Origin: PNON01 sp963757065 | GTDB taxonomy: Bacteria > Chloroflexota > Anaerolineae > Anaerolineales > Anaerolineaceae | Direction: 5' to 3' | Length of the DNA: 64,000 bases | Assembly (NCBI GenBank): GCA_963757065.1 | Contig: CAVWQC010000007.1 | Span: 186,001-250,000 of the forward strand | Shown here: piece after piece, positions 46,537 to 55,549 of the stretch | Layout of the letters: each line of letters begins with the position of its first letter | Position numbering within the stretch: the first letter of the stretch is position 1 | Position numbers and translations under genes: made by a program | The notes under the pieces: model-generated | The model's input: only the letters and a program-made list of their open reading frames with translations | Databases searched by the model: none | Told to the model about the DNA's origin: nothing

Positions 46537-46886
46537 ACGGTCAATAAGAGGTTCTGAAAAGTTAATAAGGTTTTCAGCATTTGGGGGATTAATCCTGATG
46601 TTTGAAAGTTATGCGTATATGGTGGGATACGTATTATTTCAAGAGCTCATGGAAACAAATCAAAGCCGAAGGCGAAGTTATCCGTTTTGCGCTAGATTGC
46701 GGTAATCATTCTAAGATTCTGTAAAAAAGAATATATATTACTTGGGGCATGACCACATCCAATTCTATCGCGAAGATCTCATATAATCAGTCAAGAACAT
46801 ATATAATTATTTGATAGAAATCCAGAGTTTATTTTAAATATGACGCAGCTTTACCTGGTTTTCAGCAGGAAAAAAAGGAGATCAAA
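46537..46886. other. Intergenic region without recognisable gene
   Basis: 350 bp of AT-rich sequence between nhaA and the CBS gene. No ORF with coding character, tRNA or clear terminator is seen. The last 90 bp, ending in GGAAAAAAAGGAGATCAAA, contain the Shine-Dalgarno and presumably the promoter of the CBS gene. Confidence 0.5.
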
Positions 46887-47357
46887 ATGCACGTTCAAGA
46901 TTGTATGAAAAAAAGGGTATTTTCGATCAGTCCGACCTCCCCTCTATCGGACGCTATTAAGCTTTTCGTGTCCAAGCATATTGGCACTTTGCCAGTAATT
47001 GACGCCAACGGTAAACTCATTGGCCTTTTGCTCTTACGTGATATCATCGGGCTTGTTTTGCCTGATTTTCTAAAACTAATCGGTGATATCGATTTTGTGC
47101 ATGAGTTTGGAGCAATTGAAGAACATGTGCCATCACATGAGACATTAATGCAGCCTGTCAGCAATTTAATGCACCCGCCTGTCTCAGTCGAATCGGATTG
47201 CGGCCTGGTCCGTGCTTTCTCGGTATTAAACAAGGAAGGAATTCTTGATCTCCCGGTTGTAGATGTGCAAAATGTCCTGGTAGGGATCGTATCATCAATA
47301 GATATTGGTACAGCGTATATTACCAATTGGAATGTTACCCAGGGAGGAATCGAATGA
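46887..47357 (+). CDS. Tandem CBS-domain protein
   Basis: 156 residues made of two CBS domains: CMKKRVFSISPTSPLSDAIKLFVSKHIGTLPVIDANGKLIGLLLLRDI and LMHPPVSVESDCGLVRAFSVLNKEGILDLPVVDVQNVLVGIVSSIDI. Such pairs bind adenine nucleotides and gate a partner. Strong Shine-Dalgarno AAAAAAAGGAGATC. Its stop overlaps the ATG of the downstream permease (ATGA), so the two are translationally coupled and the CBS protein probably regulates that transporter in response to energy state. Confidence 0.9.
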   Translation: MHVQDCMKKRVFSISPTSPLSDAIKLFVSKHIGTLPVIDANGKLIGLLLLRDIIGLVLPDFLKLIGDIDFVHEFGAIEEHVPSHETLMQPVSNLMHPPVSVESDCGLVRAFSVLNKEGILDLPVVDVQNVLVGIVSSIDIGTAYITNWNVTQGGIE

Positions 47358-48640
47358 CCGCCGGGATCGTTGCCTTTATTATCTTTGCCGGCACTCTTTA
47401 TCTCATCTTTTCTGAAAAGTTAAATCGTTCCATAGCATCTCTGGCTGGAGCTGTATTGATGCTGGTTGCCGGGCATCTGTTTGGGTTTTATAGTGAAAAA
47501 CAAGCAATTGAATCCATCGATGCGCACACGATCGGTCTCCTGTTCGGGATGATGGTGCTGGTGGCATTGCTAGAGCCAACTGGATTTTTCCAATATCTGG
47601 CAGTCATGGCGGGTAGAGCCTCGAAAGGAAAACCGGTACGTTTGCTTGTCATCCTCGGTGCTATTACCACTTTGCTTTCCATGTTCCTGGATAATGTCAC
47701 AACGGTTGTACTGATTGCACCAGTAACAATTTTGATTTGTGAAATTCTGGGGATTAATGTAACACCATTCCTGATCTCAGAAGCGCTATTATCCAATACG
47801 GGTGGTATCGCTACTTTGGTGGGTGATCCGCCAAACGTTCTGATTGCATCTGCATCAGGACTGACATTTATCGATTTTATTACTCATTCTTTACCTTTGA
47901 TAGCTATTGTTTGGATCGTTACATTGTTTTTATTGCGATACTTATTCCGGACGGAGTTAGCGGTAGTCCCGGAAGATACAGATTCGATTATGAGCCTGAA
48001 TCCGAAAGCAGCTCTGGTTGATCAGAAAACTGCCAGGAAGGTATTGGCAATTTTAGCCGGGGCGGTCCTTCTTTTCTTCCTTCAAAAACTTCTTGGGGTC
48101 AGTCCTTCCTTTATTGCCCTGCTGGCAGCATCATCTGCATTAGCCTGGGTTCGTCCTGATATCCGAAAAACCCTTGAAAAGATTGAATGGAGTGTCCTGG
48201 TATTTTTTATTGCATTGTTTATTCTGGTCGGCGGTTTGGAAGCAGCCGGATTATTAAAATTGTTCGCAAACTTGATATTGAAATTGAATAATGCTAATCC
48301 GATCATTCTCAGCGTCGGATTACTGTGGCTGGTCGCTGGCCTTTCAGCTATTGTGGATAATATTCCAATGACCATTGCATTGATCCCGGTTATTCAAAGC
48401 CTGCAAGCATCCGGAATGAATGTTACCCCACTCTGGTGGGCTCTGGCTTTTGGTGCGGGATTGGGTGGTAATGGAACCATTATTGGCTCAACAGCGAATG
48501 TTGTGGTTGCATCTTTATCAGAGCGCACACGAACACCAATTACATCAGCATTATGGAATAAACGTGGTTTACCTGTCATGCTGGTCGCATTGGTTGTAAC
48601 AACAATACTTTTTATTGCGGCATTTCGATATTTTTCTTAA
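47354..48640 (+). CDS. ArsB/NhaD/SLC13-type ion permease
   Basis: 428 residues with about 11 helices of the ion transporter superfamily: FGMMVLVALLEPTGFFQYLAV, LGAITTLLSMFLDNVTTVVLIAPVTI, SNTGGIATLVGDPPNVLIASASGLTF, and in the second half GLSAIVDNIPMTIALIPVI and GAGLGGNGTIIGSTANVVV, the two inverted half-sites with DN and GN loops. These proteins move Na+/H+, arsenite, phosphate or dicarboxylates; no arsenic genes are near, so an Na+-linked antiporter or anion permease is more likely. Start at 47354 overlaps the CBS gene stop. Confidence 0.85.
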   Translation: MTAGIVAFIIFAGTLYLIFSEKLNRSIASLAGAVLMLVAGHLFGFYSEKQAIESIDAHTIGLLFGMMVLVALLEPTGFFQYLAVMAGRASKGKPVRLLVILGAITTLLSMFLDNVTTVVLIAPVTILICEILGINVTPFLISEALLSNTGGIATLVGDPPNVLIASASGLTFIDFITHSLPLIAIVWIVTLFLLRYLFRTELAVVPEDTDSIMSLNPKAALVDQKTARKVLAILAGAVLLFFLQKLLGVSPSFIALLAASSALAWVRPDIRKTLEKIEWSVLVFFIALFILVGGLEAAGLLKLFANLILKLNNANPIILSVGLLWLVAGLSAIVDNIPMTIALIPVIQSLQASGMNVTPLWWALAFGAGLGGNGTIIGSTANVVVASLSERTRTPITSALWNKRGLPVMLVALVVTTILFIAAFRYFS

Positions 48641-48731
48641 GTCGGCTTTGTGAGAAATGATTGGTGATTTTTCATGTATAAGAGGATTTTTAACGAATTA
48701 TTGGTTTACAAAAAATATGTAAAATTGTTGT

Positions 48732-48995
48732 TATAATATTTTTGAGGAACTAAATGAGAGTTTCGAGTTTTCAGCTTAAATGTCTTCAAATGAGATGGAT
48801 CACCGATCCCCCAACTAGGATGGGAAAATTAAAGTTGGGAGATTTTCTTGGCTCCAAAATAAACGCTTGGCTTACTGGAGCAATTCTCCCCCAGCTTGCA
48901 TCTTATTCATTTTCATATTCTATATGGTGTTGAGATTTTTTCTTATAGAACATCCAAGTATTGAATGATAGAGAGCAGCTGGATAAGCTGCTCTT
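48732..48995 (+). promoter_or_regulatory. Promoter, long leader with 59-codon ORF and terminator
   Basis: TATAAT at 48732-48737 is a good minus-10 (minus-35 weak). A 59-codon frame (48754-48933; MRVSSFQLKC, later GDFLGSKINAWLTG) has a GAGGAACTA Shine-Dalgarno. A perfect nine-bp hairpin AGAGCAGCT-GGATA-AGCTGCTCT (48972-48994) then TTTATTTTTT follows, just before a remnant gene at 49014. The whole is 240 nt of leader, reminiscent of an attenuator or riboswitch, but no known riboswitch motif is recognised and the controlled gene is now broken. Confidence 0.45.
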
Positions 48996-49013
48996 TTATT
49001 TTTTGGAGGTCCT

Positions 49014-49178
49014 ATGAGCAAAACAGTTGTTGCAGTTTCATTGGGGGAATGGATACATGTTGCTGGAGTTATAAATCTCATATGGTTAGTTGAGCATGCA
49101 AGTTGGCTCTCAGGGTATAACAGCCGATACAACAATACAGCCACGAATAAATGTATTGGTGGAGGGGTCAATTATTAA
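49014..49178 (+). pseudogene. Truncated remnant resembling a B12-binding-domain protein
   Basis: 54 codons with an excellent Shine-Dalgarno (TTTGGAGGTCCT). The first 30 residues (MSKTVVAVSLGEWIHVAGVI and onward) resemble the N-terminus of small cobalamin-binding proteins, which usually read SLGECVHVAGV. After about residue 33 the sequence loses all similarity and stops at 49178, so only the start of the gene survives. The resemblance rests on one motif from memory and is tentative. Confidence 0.4.
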
Positions 49179-49267
49179 CCTTGAGTCAAATCGCAAAATG
49201 GCAGATATAAGTAATTGGACCCTTTGAATAAAGCCGCCAGGCTGCTTTCATAAAAAAGGAGTAAATA

Positions 49268-50383
49268 ATGAACAAGGAAATAAGATTCACGGTAATTGGA
49301 GCAGGAAATGGTGGAAAAGCCATGGCTGCTCACTTGGGAATGATGGGTTTCTCCACCACTTTATACAATCGCACTTCAGAACATGTCGAAGCGATAAAGC
49401 AACTCGGGGGTATTGATCTTACAAGCTATGATGGGGGTCCAAATGGCTTTGGGAAATTATCCTGTGTAACTTCTAATATGGAAGAAGCTCTCCAAAGTGC
49501 AGAAATGATTATGGTAGTAGTTCCATCATCTGCGCATGGAGATATTGCCAGGGCATGCGCTCCATATTTAGTGGATGGTCAAATTGCTGTTTTACATCCC
49601 GGTCGAACTTGTGGAACCATTGAATTTGTAAAAATTCTCAGAGACATGGATTGTAAAGCGGATGTGACAGTCGCTGAAGCAGAAACTTTCATTTATGCTT
49701 CACGCTCAGATGGGCCAGCCCAATCCAGGATATTCAGAATAAAAGAGGCTATTCCAATAGCCGCACTTCCGGCTACAAGAAACAGGTTGGTGCTGGATGT
49801 GATCCACGAAGCGTTTCCAGAATATATCGATGGTGGAAATGTGCTGCAAACCGGGCTTAATAATATGGGAGCAATATTTCATCCGGCATTGTCAATTTTA
49901 AACTCCGGTTGGATCGAATCGACTCATGGCAATTACCAGTTTTACATTGACGGCGTCACCCCATCCGTCGCTCGCGTCCTTGAAGCACTGGATCGTGAAA
50001 GAGTCACCGTTGCTTCAGCATTAGGAATACGCGCACGCACTGCTTTGGAATGGCTCAAGCTATCATATGATGCAACCGGAGAAGATTTAAATGATGCAAT
50101 TCACAACCAACCTGGATACTATGGCATTAAGGCTCCCCCAACATTGAATCACAGGTATATCTTTGAAGATGTCCCGATGAGTCTTGTGCCAATTGCATCG
50201 CTTGGTCAACGATATGGCGTCTCAGTTAAGGCTATGGATTCCATAATCCGGCTTTCATCGATTATTCACAGAACTGATTATTGGCGCAAAGGTCGCACGA
50301 TTGATAAGCTTGGTATCGATAACCTAAGTGTTAGTGAACTTACAGCATATGTAAATGAAGGTATCAGTGACAATATCAATTAA
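49268..50383 (+). CDS. Opine (octopine/nopaline-type) dehydrogenase family protein
   Basis: 371 residues. N-terminal NAD(P)-binding Rossmann domain (FTVIGAGNGGKAMAAHLGMMGFSTTLYNR, then MIMVVVPSSAHGDIARACAPYL and LHPGRTCGTIEF) and the C-terminal octopine dehydrogenase domain (LNNMGAIFHPALSILNSGWIEST with the catalytic His, SLVPIASLGQRYGV). The family reductively joins an amino acid's amine to a 2-oxo acid, making N-(carboxyalkyl) amino acids. Shine-Dalgarno AAAGGAGTAAAT. It lies 72 bp before an asparagine-synthetase homologue, suggesting a two-step pathway. Substrates unknown. Confidence 0.88.
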   Translation: MNKEIRFTVIGAGNGGKAMAAHLGMMGFSTTLYNRTSEHVEAIKQLGGIDLTSYDGGPNGFGKLSCVTSNMEEALQSAEMIMVVVPSSAHGDIARACAPYLVDGQIAVLHPGRTCGTIEFVKILRDMDCKADVTVAEAETFIYASRSDGPAQSRIFRIKEAIPIAALPATRNRLVLDVIHEAFPEYIDGGNVLQTGLNNMGAIFHPALSILNSGWIESTHGNYQFYIDGVTPSVARVLEALDRERVTVASALGIRARTALEWLKLSYDATGEDLNDAIHNQPGYYGIKAPPTLNHRYIFEDVPMSLVPIASLGQRYGVSVKAMDSIIRLSSIIHRTDYWRKGRTIDKLGIDNLSVSELTAYVNEGISDNIN

Positions 50384-50455
50384 TAAAAAGTGATCATAAG
50401 TAATTGATTTGATTCACATTGCTTTTTGGGCATTATTTATGAAGAAAGGAATAAC

Positions 50456-51799
50456 ATGGCAGGGATAGCAGGGATTGCAAGTGCAAATAAAAACGAGTTA
50501 GTTTCTCAGATGCTGAATAAAATGAATCACCGTGGTTCAGCATGGCAGGAAATTGTCAATGTGAAACAGACAACCATAGGTATGAATGGTTTGAAGATCC
50601 AAGAAAAAGATATGTTTACCCTAAAGGGTAAGGGATTGGCAAAAGATGGCTTTGTACCAGGCCGTTTTGCTCAAGCCCAGGCCTTTGAGCAAGGTTTCTT
50701 ACTTAAAAGAGATCCTCTCGGTGCAGCTCCCCTTTATTATGGCTGGTCAAAACAAAAAGAATTCTGTTTCGCCTCAGAAGTGAAATCTTTGATGTTGGCT
50801 ACCAACGATATTCACGAATTTCCACCAGGTTTCCACTTCAATGGCAGCGAATTCGAATCGTACTATAAATTGGAGGTTAAACCTTCGATAAATGAAGCGT
50901 CAGATGTCGTGGCGAAAGAATTAAGGCGTAGATTAGAAAAGTCAATAGAAAAATGTATTGGTGATGGAAATGTTGGTGCATGGTTATCTGGAGGATTGGA
51001 TTCCAGTATCATGGCTGCCCTGGCTCGACGTAAGGTGGACAAACTTCATACATTTGCAGGTGGATTGCCAGATGCGCCAGATTTGTTGTACGCCCGACAA
51101 ATGGCAGATTATATCAAGTCAGACCACCATGAGGTTATAGTTGAACTTTCTGAAATACTTCAAGTTTTGCCCGATGTGATCTATTTCCTGGAATCATTTG
51201 ATGCTCTCCTGGTTCGTTCCAGTATATTAAACTTTCTTGTTGCGAAATCAGCATCTCACTTTGTTCCAGCTGTGTTTTCTGGCGAAGGAGGCGACGAACT
51301 ATTTGCAGGTTATGATTACCTCAAAGAATTGACGGTAAATGACCTTTCCGGGGAGTTAATCGATCTCACAGGCCGATTGCATAATACGGCATTACAAAGA
51401 GTAGATCGTAGTGCATCAGCAAATGGAACCATACCACACGTGGGTTTCCTTGATCCCGATGTTGTTGAGTACGCTCTGCAAATCCCTCCGGAATATAAAA
51501 TACTTGATGGTGTGGAAAAATGGATCCTGCGGCAAGCGGTAAAGGATATTCTTCCAAATCAGATTTTAAACCGAACAAAAGCAAAATTCTGGGAGGGAGG
51601 TGGTTTTCTTGACCTTATTGAAAAGTATGCAGATGAGGAAATCAGTAATAATGACTTCAACAATGAACGCAACCTGCCAAATGGGTGGAGGCTAAATACA
51701 AAAGAAGAATTGTTTTACTATCGCATTTTCAAGGAACATTTCGGCTATTTGGGTGATCTTTCTTGGATGGGTAGAACAAAGGGAGCACCTAATTCATAG
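50456..51799 (+). CDS. Asparagine synthetase-like protein lacking the glutaminase Cys
   Basis: About 447 residues. The N-terminal Ntn-type domain is short (about 125 residues) and begins MAGIAGIAS where active amidotransferases have MCGIxG, so the nucleophile Cys2 is Ala and glutamine cannot be used. The synthetase domain keeps the ATP pyrophosphatase loop SGGLDSS (residues 178-184), SGEGGDELFAGYDYL and a family-like C-terminus (TKEELFYYRIFKEHFG). The usual ExRxPFLD motif is altered to IPHVGFLD, losing its Glu. Cys-less homologues include beta-lactam and carbapenam synthetases, which close amide rings. Start at 50456 follows AAGAAAGGAATAAC. Follows the opine dehydrogenase. Confidence 0.82.
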   Translation: MAGIAGIASANKNELVSQMLNKMNHRGSAWQEIVNVKQTTIGMNGLKIQEKDMFTLKGKGLAKDGFVPGRFAQAQAFEQGFLLKRDPLGAAPLYYGWSKQKEFCFASEVKSLMLATNDIHEFPPGFHFNGSEFESYYKLEVKPSINEASDVVAKELRRRLEKSIEKCIGDGNVGAWLSGGLDSSIMAALARRKVDKLHTFAGGLPDAPDLLYARQMADYIKSDHHEVIVELSEILQVLPDVIYFLESFDALLVRSSILNFLVAKSASHFVPAVFSGEGGDELFAGYDYLKELTVNDLSGELIDLTGRLHNTALQRVDRSASANGTIPHVGFLDPDVVEYALQIPPEYKILDGVEKWILRQAVKDILPNQILNRTKAKFWEGGGFLDLIEKYADEEISNNDFNNERNLPNGWRLNTKEELFYYRIFKEHFGYLGDLSWMGRTKGAPNS

Positions 51800-51806
51800 C
51801 ATATTG

Positions 51807-51845
51807 GGCGGGCTGAACCCTGGTGTTTTGCAGGGTCAACCCGCC
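51807..51845. repeat. Long two-part inverted repeat after the asparagine-synthetase-like gene
   Basis: GGCGGG (51807-51812) pairs with CCCGCC (51840-51845) and ACCCTG (51817-51822) with CAGGGT (51831-51836), a 12-bp interrupted stem. No T-run follows, so it is either a weak terminator or a mobile-type repeat; it sits where base composition shifts toward higher GC. Confidence 0.5.
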
Positions 51846-52263
51846 GTGTATTGGTCGATTACAATTCACCCCACAAAAAAATTACTCCCCCTCCACAATC
51901 TTGATCTCATCCTCGGTCAATCCATAAAGCTCGTACACCAGCCGATCGATCTGTAGTTATAGGTTGGGTAGGATTGCCAGCCCGGAACCAGACAATGATT
52001 GTCGCCCTGAGCGAAAGCGACACCTGCGCTGCACGCATGTGCATTAGGGTCTCTACCCCCCGCTAAGAGATCCTTCGCAAGCGCAGGATGACAGGATTCC
52101 GATGGATTGGATCTCTTGCGTCAGGCGAGCAGACAGATTTCGCCTCATCCCTCGACAGGCTCGGGAATCGGCTCTATACGACCTACTGGTTCTACCAGAC
52201 TCGGTGATCAAAAATCTCTGCTTGTAATCCTCCGCATCTCCCGCTATACTGATAAATGGCAGG
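51846..52263. other. Intergenic region with repeat-like fragments
   Basis: About 420 bp with no credible gene. It contains short motifs that look like degenerate interspersed repeats (CCCTGAGCGAAAGCGA at about 52003, CCTTCGCAAGCGCAGGATGA at 52070-52089, CCCTCGACAGGCTCGGGAAT near 52152). These phrases are complementary-looking and GC-rich against AT-rich flanks. An open frame from 52107 joins the GntR gene but is not coding-like. Confidence 0.4.
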
Positions 52264-52274
52264 TGGTTTTACCA
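52264..52274. promoter_or_regulatory. FadR/GntR-type operator
   Basis: TGGT-TTT-ACCA is an 11-bp inverted repeat of the form bound by FadR-subfamily GntR regulators (TGGTnnnACCA). It ends 24 bp before the GntR start codon, so autoregulation of the whole operon is likely. Confidence 0.6.
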
Positions 52275-52298
52275 GATCTGCCGACCCCAAGGAGAACC

Positions 52299-53039
52299 AT
52301 GATACCTTCCCTTGAACCATTGCGTGTCAGCAACCTGAAAGATGCCTGCGTACTGCGGCTGGAAGAGTTGATCCTCTCCGGCGAGCTTAAAACCGGTGAG
52401 CGTCTGCCCTCCGAACGCGACCTGGCCATGCGGTTGAACATCAGCCGGCCTGTCTTGCATGAAGCGCTGGTGGAACTGGCAGCCAGGGGTCTGGTTTCCA
52501 TATTGCCGCGCCGCGGGGTGGTGGTCAACGATTACCGCAAGACCGGCTCGACCGCCATCCTCTCTTCCCTGCTTACCTACAACAACGGACAGCTTGACCC
52601 GAAATTCATTGACAGCCTGTTGGCCATGCGCCTCCTGTTGGAAGTGGAAGCGGCTGCCCTGGCAGCCAAACATGCCACCAAAGAACAGGTGGCTGAGCTG
52701 CGTGAACTGACCGGGATCAAGATGGAATTTGCCGGGGGTGAGATCCAATCGCTCACCGCGCTGGATTTCGACTTCCACCTGCTGATCGCCATCGCTTCGG
52801 GCAACCTGATCTATCCGCTGATCATCAATTCATTCAAAAATGTGTACACCCATTTCACGGGGGAATTCTTCCGGTTGTGCAAGGATGAAAAAGTGTTCCG
52901 GGAAGTATCCCAATTCCAGCACCGTTTGGTGGATGCCATATCCAGAAAAGACTCATCCGAGGCTTCCCATGTGATGCGGGAGATGCTGCTGCATGGCGAA
53001 AAGCATTTGAAAGGATTGATAAATGACAATTCAAAATGA
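52299..53039 (+). CDS. GntR-family (FadR subfamily) transcriptional regulator
   Basis: 246 residues. N-terminal winged helix typical of GntR (LEELILSGELKTGERLPSERDLAMRLNISRPVLHEALVELAARGLVSILPRRGVVVND) and a helical FCD ligand domain (LLLEVEAAALAAKHATKEQVAEL, LDFDFHLLIAIASGNLIYPLI, with conserved metal-binding Asp/His pattern). Start ATG at 52299 follows AAGGAGAACC. It overlaps the glycyl radical enzyme gene by 17 bp, so it is the first gene of that operon and probably its repressor. Ligand likely an organic acid. Confidence 0.92.
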   Translation: MIPSLEPLRVSNLKDACVLRLEELILSGELKTGERLPSERDLAMRLNISRPVLHEALVELAARGLVSILPRRGVVVNDYRKTGSTAILSSLLTYNNGQLDPKFIDSLLAMRLLLEVEAAALAAKHATKEQVAELRELTGIKMEFAGGEIQSLTALDFDFHLLIAIASGNLIYPLIINSFKNVYTHFTGEFFRLCKDEKVFREVSQFQHRLVDAISRKDSSEASHVMREMLLHGEKHLKGLINDNSK

Positions 53040-55543
53040 TCTGACCAAACATTATTCACTCAAGCAGCCTCAGAATCTATCCGAGCGGGTGCGCTGGCTG
53101 CGGGATTACTACTTTGAAGGCGTCAAGCGCAAATGGAACAATGAATTCACCGCCTGGACGACCGGCACCCCCTGGGATTTCCAGTTCAATGAAATGACCT
53201 TTTACATCGTGCCCGAGACCTACTTTTACATTCCCACTTTTCGCTCTTCTTTCAATCAAAGTGCCAAAAAGGTGAAACTGGATCCTGATTTCTGGTCATG
53301 GAGCCTGCCGGAACGGCGCGCCTGGTTTGTGCGCGAGGTGATGGTGAACTATCTCCCCAAAGAGGTGCTGCCTGGTGACCTGATCGCCGGCGCGCGCTTT
53401 AATGTGATGACCTCTGCCTGCCTGACAAAACAGGAGGCGGCAGACTATGACAAGCACATTTATGGAAAAAAAGGTGCCCGGGCAGCCATGCTCTGGTACC
53501 ACAATCACGGCTTTGGCAACACCGGCGCCACCAGTGGACACCTCATCCCCGGATATGACGTTGTGATCCGGAAGGGTTGGCGCGGTATCCACGAAGACCT
53601 GACAAAAATATATAAGAATTTATCTCCGGTTGCTTCAAAGGGAAAGCCGGGCGCCCAGCTCCGAGCCATGCTGACATCATCCAGCATGGCTCGAGATCTG
53701 GCTTCAGAATACCGGAAAGTGCTGCTTTCGCAGGCAGAAGTTGCGGAGACTCCACAACGAAAAACCGAACTGATGCAAATGGCTGAAAACCTGACGCGTG
53801 TTCCGTGGGAAGCTCCATCCAACTTCTGGGAGGCAGTCCAATCCCTGTGGCTGACCCATATGCTGGTCATGTCAGACGAGAATTATCCCGGCCCGGGAGT
53901 ATCCTTCGGGCGGCTCGACCAGTACCTGTATCCCCTGTGGCAGAAGTCACTGGATGAAGGCATGGACCGCGAGTTCGGCAAGGAGATTTTAAAGTGCTTC
54001 TGGGTGCATTGCAACACTGCCTACGATGCGATGATCCACACCGGCGGCAACCAGGGTATTACAGCCGGCTATGGACAGTTGTTCACCCTTTCAGGCATGG
54101 GTGCAGACGGCAAAGATATGAGCAACGATCTCACTTTCGCGCTGCTGGAAGTGATCGACGAGATGACGCCCATCCTGGAACCAAAACCGAATGTGCGCCT
54201 GCATCGCAACACACCTGATAAAGTGCTGGATAAAGTGGTGGAAATGATCGCCTCCAGCCAGGGAGCGCCTTTCCTGCTGAATTTTGACGAACGTTCGATG
54301 GCAGGCATGATGCTGGAAGCGCGTAAAGCGGGTGTCGAGAAACTGATCAACGCGAACAACGTGTTCGATTATGCCCAGGTCGGCTGCCTGGAGAATACCA
54401 TGCCCGGCAATGACCGCTCGGGGACTGTGGATAACAACCTCAACCTGCTCAAAGCGGTGGAGTTTGCATTGACCGGCGGATATGACCTGAATCCATTCAT
54501 CGATCCGCTGACCGGCAAGGCGGAAGCGACCGGCCTGATCGGTGCGGACACCGGAAAGCCGGAGAGTTTTGCCACCTGGGATCAATTCTGGCAGGCATAT
54601 TGCCGCCAGACGCGCAGCATCATCCAGCGCAGTGTGGACGTTTATGAACTGTCTGAATCTCTGCGGGCGCGCTACTTCCAAACGCCGTACCTCTCCTGCC
54701 TGGTCAAAGGCTGCGCCGAATCCGGTAAGGATATCAACGAAGGCGGAGCAGAGCTTGGCTTTGTGACCATCGAAGCGGTGACATATGCCACCACAGTCGA
54801 TTCGCTGCTGGCAGTGAAATACCTGGTTTATGACAAGAAAATCTGCACCATGACCGAATTAGTCCAGGCGTTGAAAGACAACTGGGTGGGGCATGAAAAG
54901 CTCCAGGCCATGGCGGTGAATAAAGCCCCCAAATATGGCCGGGATGATGATGCAGCCGATGAAATGGGTAAACAGGTCATGGAACTCTGGACTGAAGAGA
55001 CCTGGAAACATCAAGACAAAATCGACCGGCCGGCAGTTCCGACCCGGTATGTTAAGCTGGAATTACTGGATCGCCTATGCCAACATCCTGCCAGCCAGCC
55101 CGGATGGCCGGGCGAGAGGCAAGTTCCTCTCGAATGCCATCTGCCCATCCAACGGTGCAGACCTGAACGGCCCGACAGCCAATGTGAATTCAGTCGGAAA
55201 AGTCATGGGCGGCAAAGCACCGGATGGCAAAGGTGATTGGGAAGATTACCTGAATATGCTGCCAAATGGCTGCAGCCATACGATCACATTCAATCCGTCC
55301 ATTCTAAGGGATGTGGAACACCGGGAGAAATTCAAAGCTTTCCTCCGCGGATACATCGAAAATGGCGGCAGCGCTCTGCAGGTCAACATGCTGGATGCGG
55401 ATATGCTGCGGGATGCCCAGAAACACCCTGAGAATTACAGGCACCTGCTGGTACGCATCACCGGTTATAACGCCTACTTTACCACGATCGGTAAAGAACT
55501 GCAGGATGAGATCATCGCCCGTGAGAGCCACAACATGCAGTAA
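53023..55543 (+). CDS. Glycyl radical enzyme of the pyruvate formate-lyase superfamily (frameshifted)
   Basis: About 840 residues. The PFL-like barrel is complete: the thiyl-radical Cys455 in YAQVGCLENTMPGND, and the C-terminal glycyl loop VRITGYNAYF (radical Gly codon at 55462-55464). A one-base frameshift near 55057-55072 splits it; the second frame reads WIAYANILPASPDGRARGKFLSN. The active-site text GCLEN differs from the GCVEP of common diol dehydratases and choline lyase, so it is probably another subtype; substrate unknown. It is oxygen sensitive and needs the activase encoded 6 bp downstream. Codon use is GC-rich compared with most of the window. Confidence 0.88.
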
Positions 55544-55549
55544 ACAGTC

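Noticed and set aside
48740..48995. Cobalamin riboswitch before the B12-binding-like remnant
   Set aside because: No B12-box-like sequence is visible, and the leader instead contains an ORF.
53023..55543. Benzylsuccinate-type or hydroxyphenylacetate decarboxylase assignment for the glycyl radical enzyme
   Set aside because: The small subunits typical of those enzymes are absent, and I cannot place the GCLEN motif with certainty by eye.
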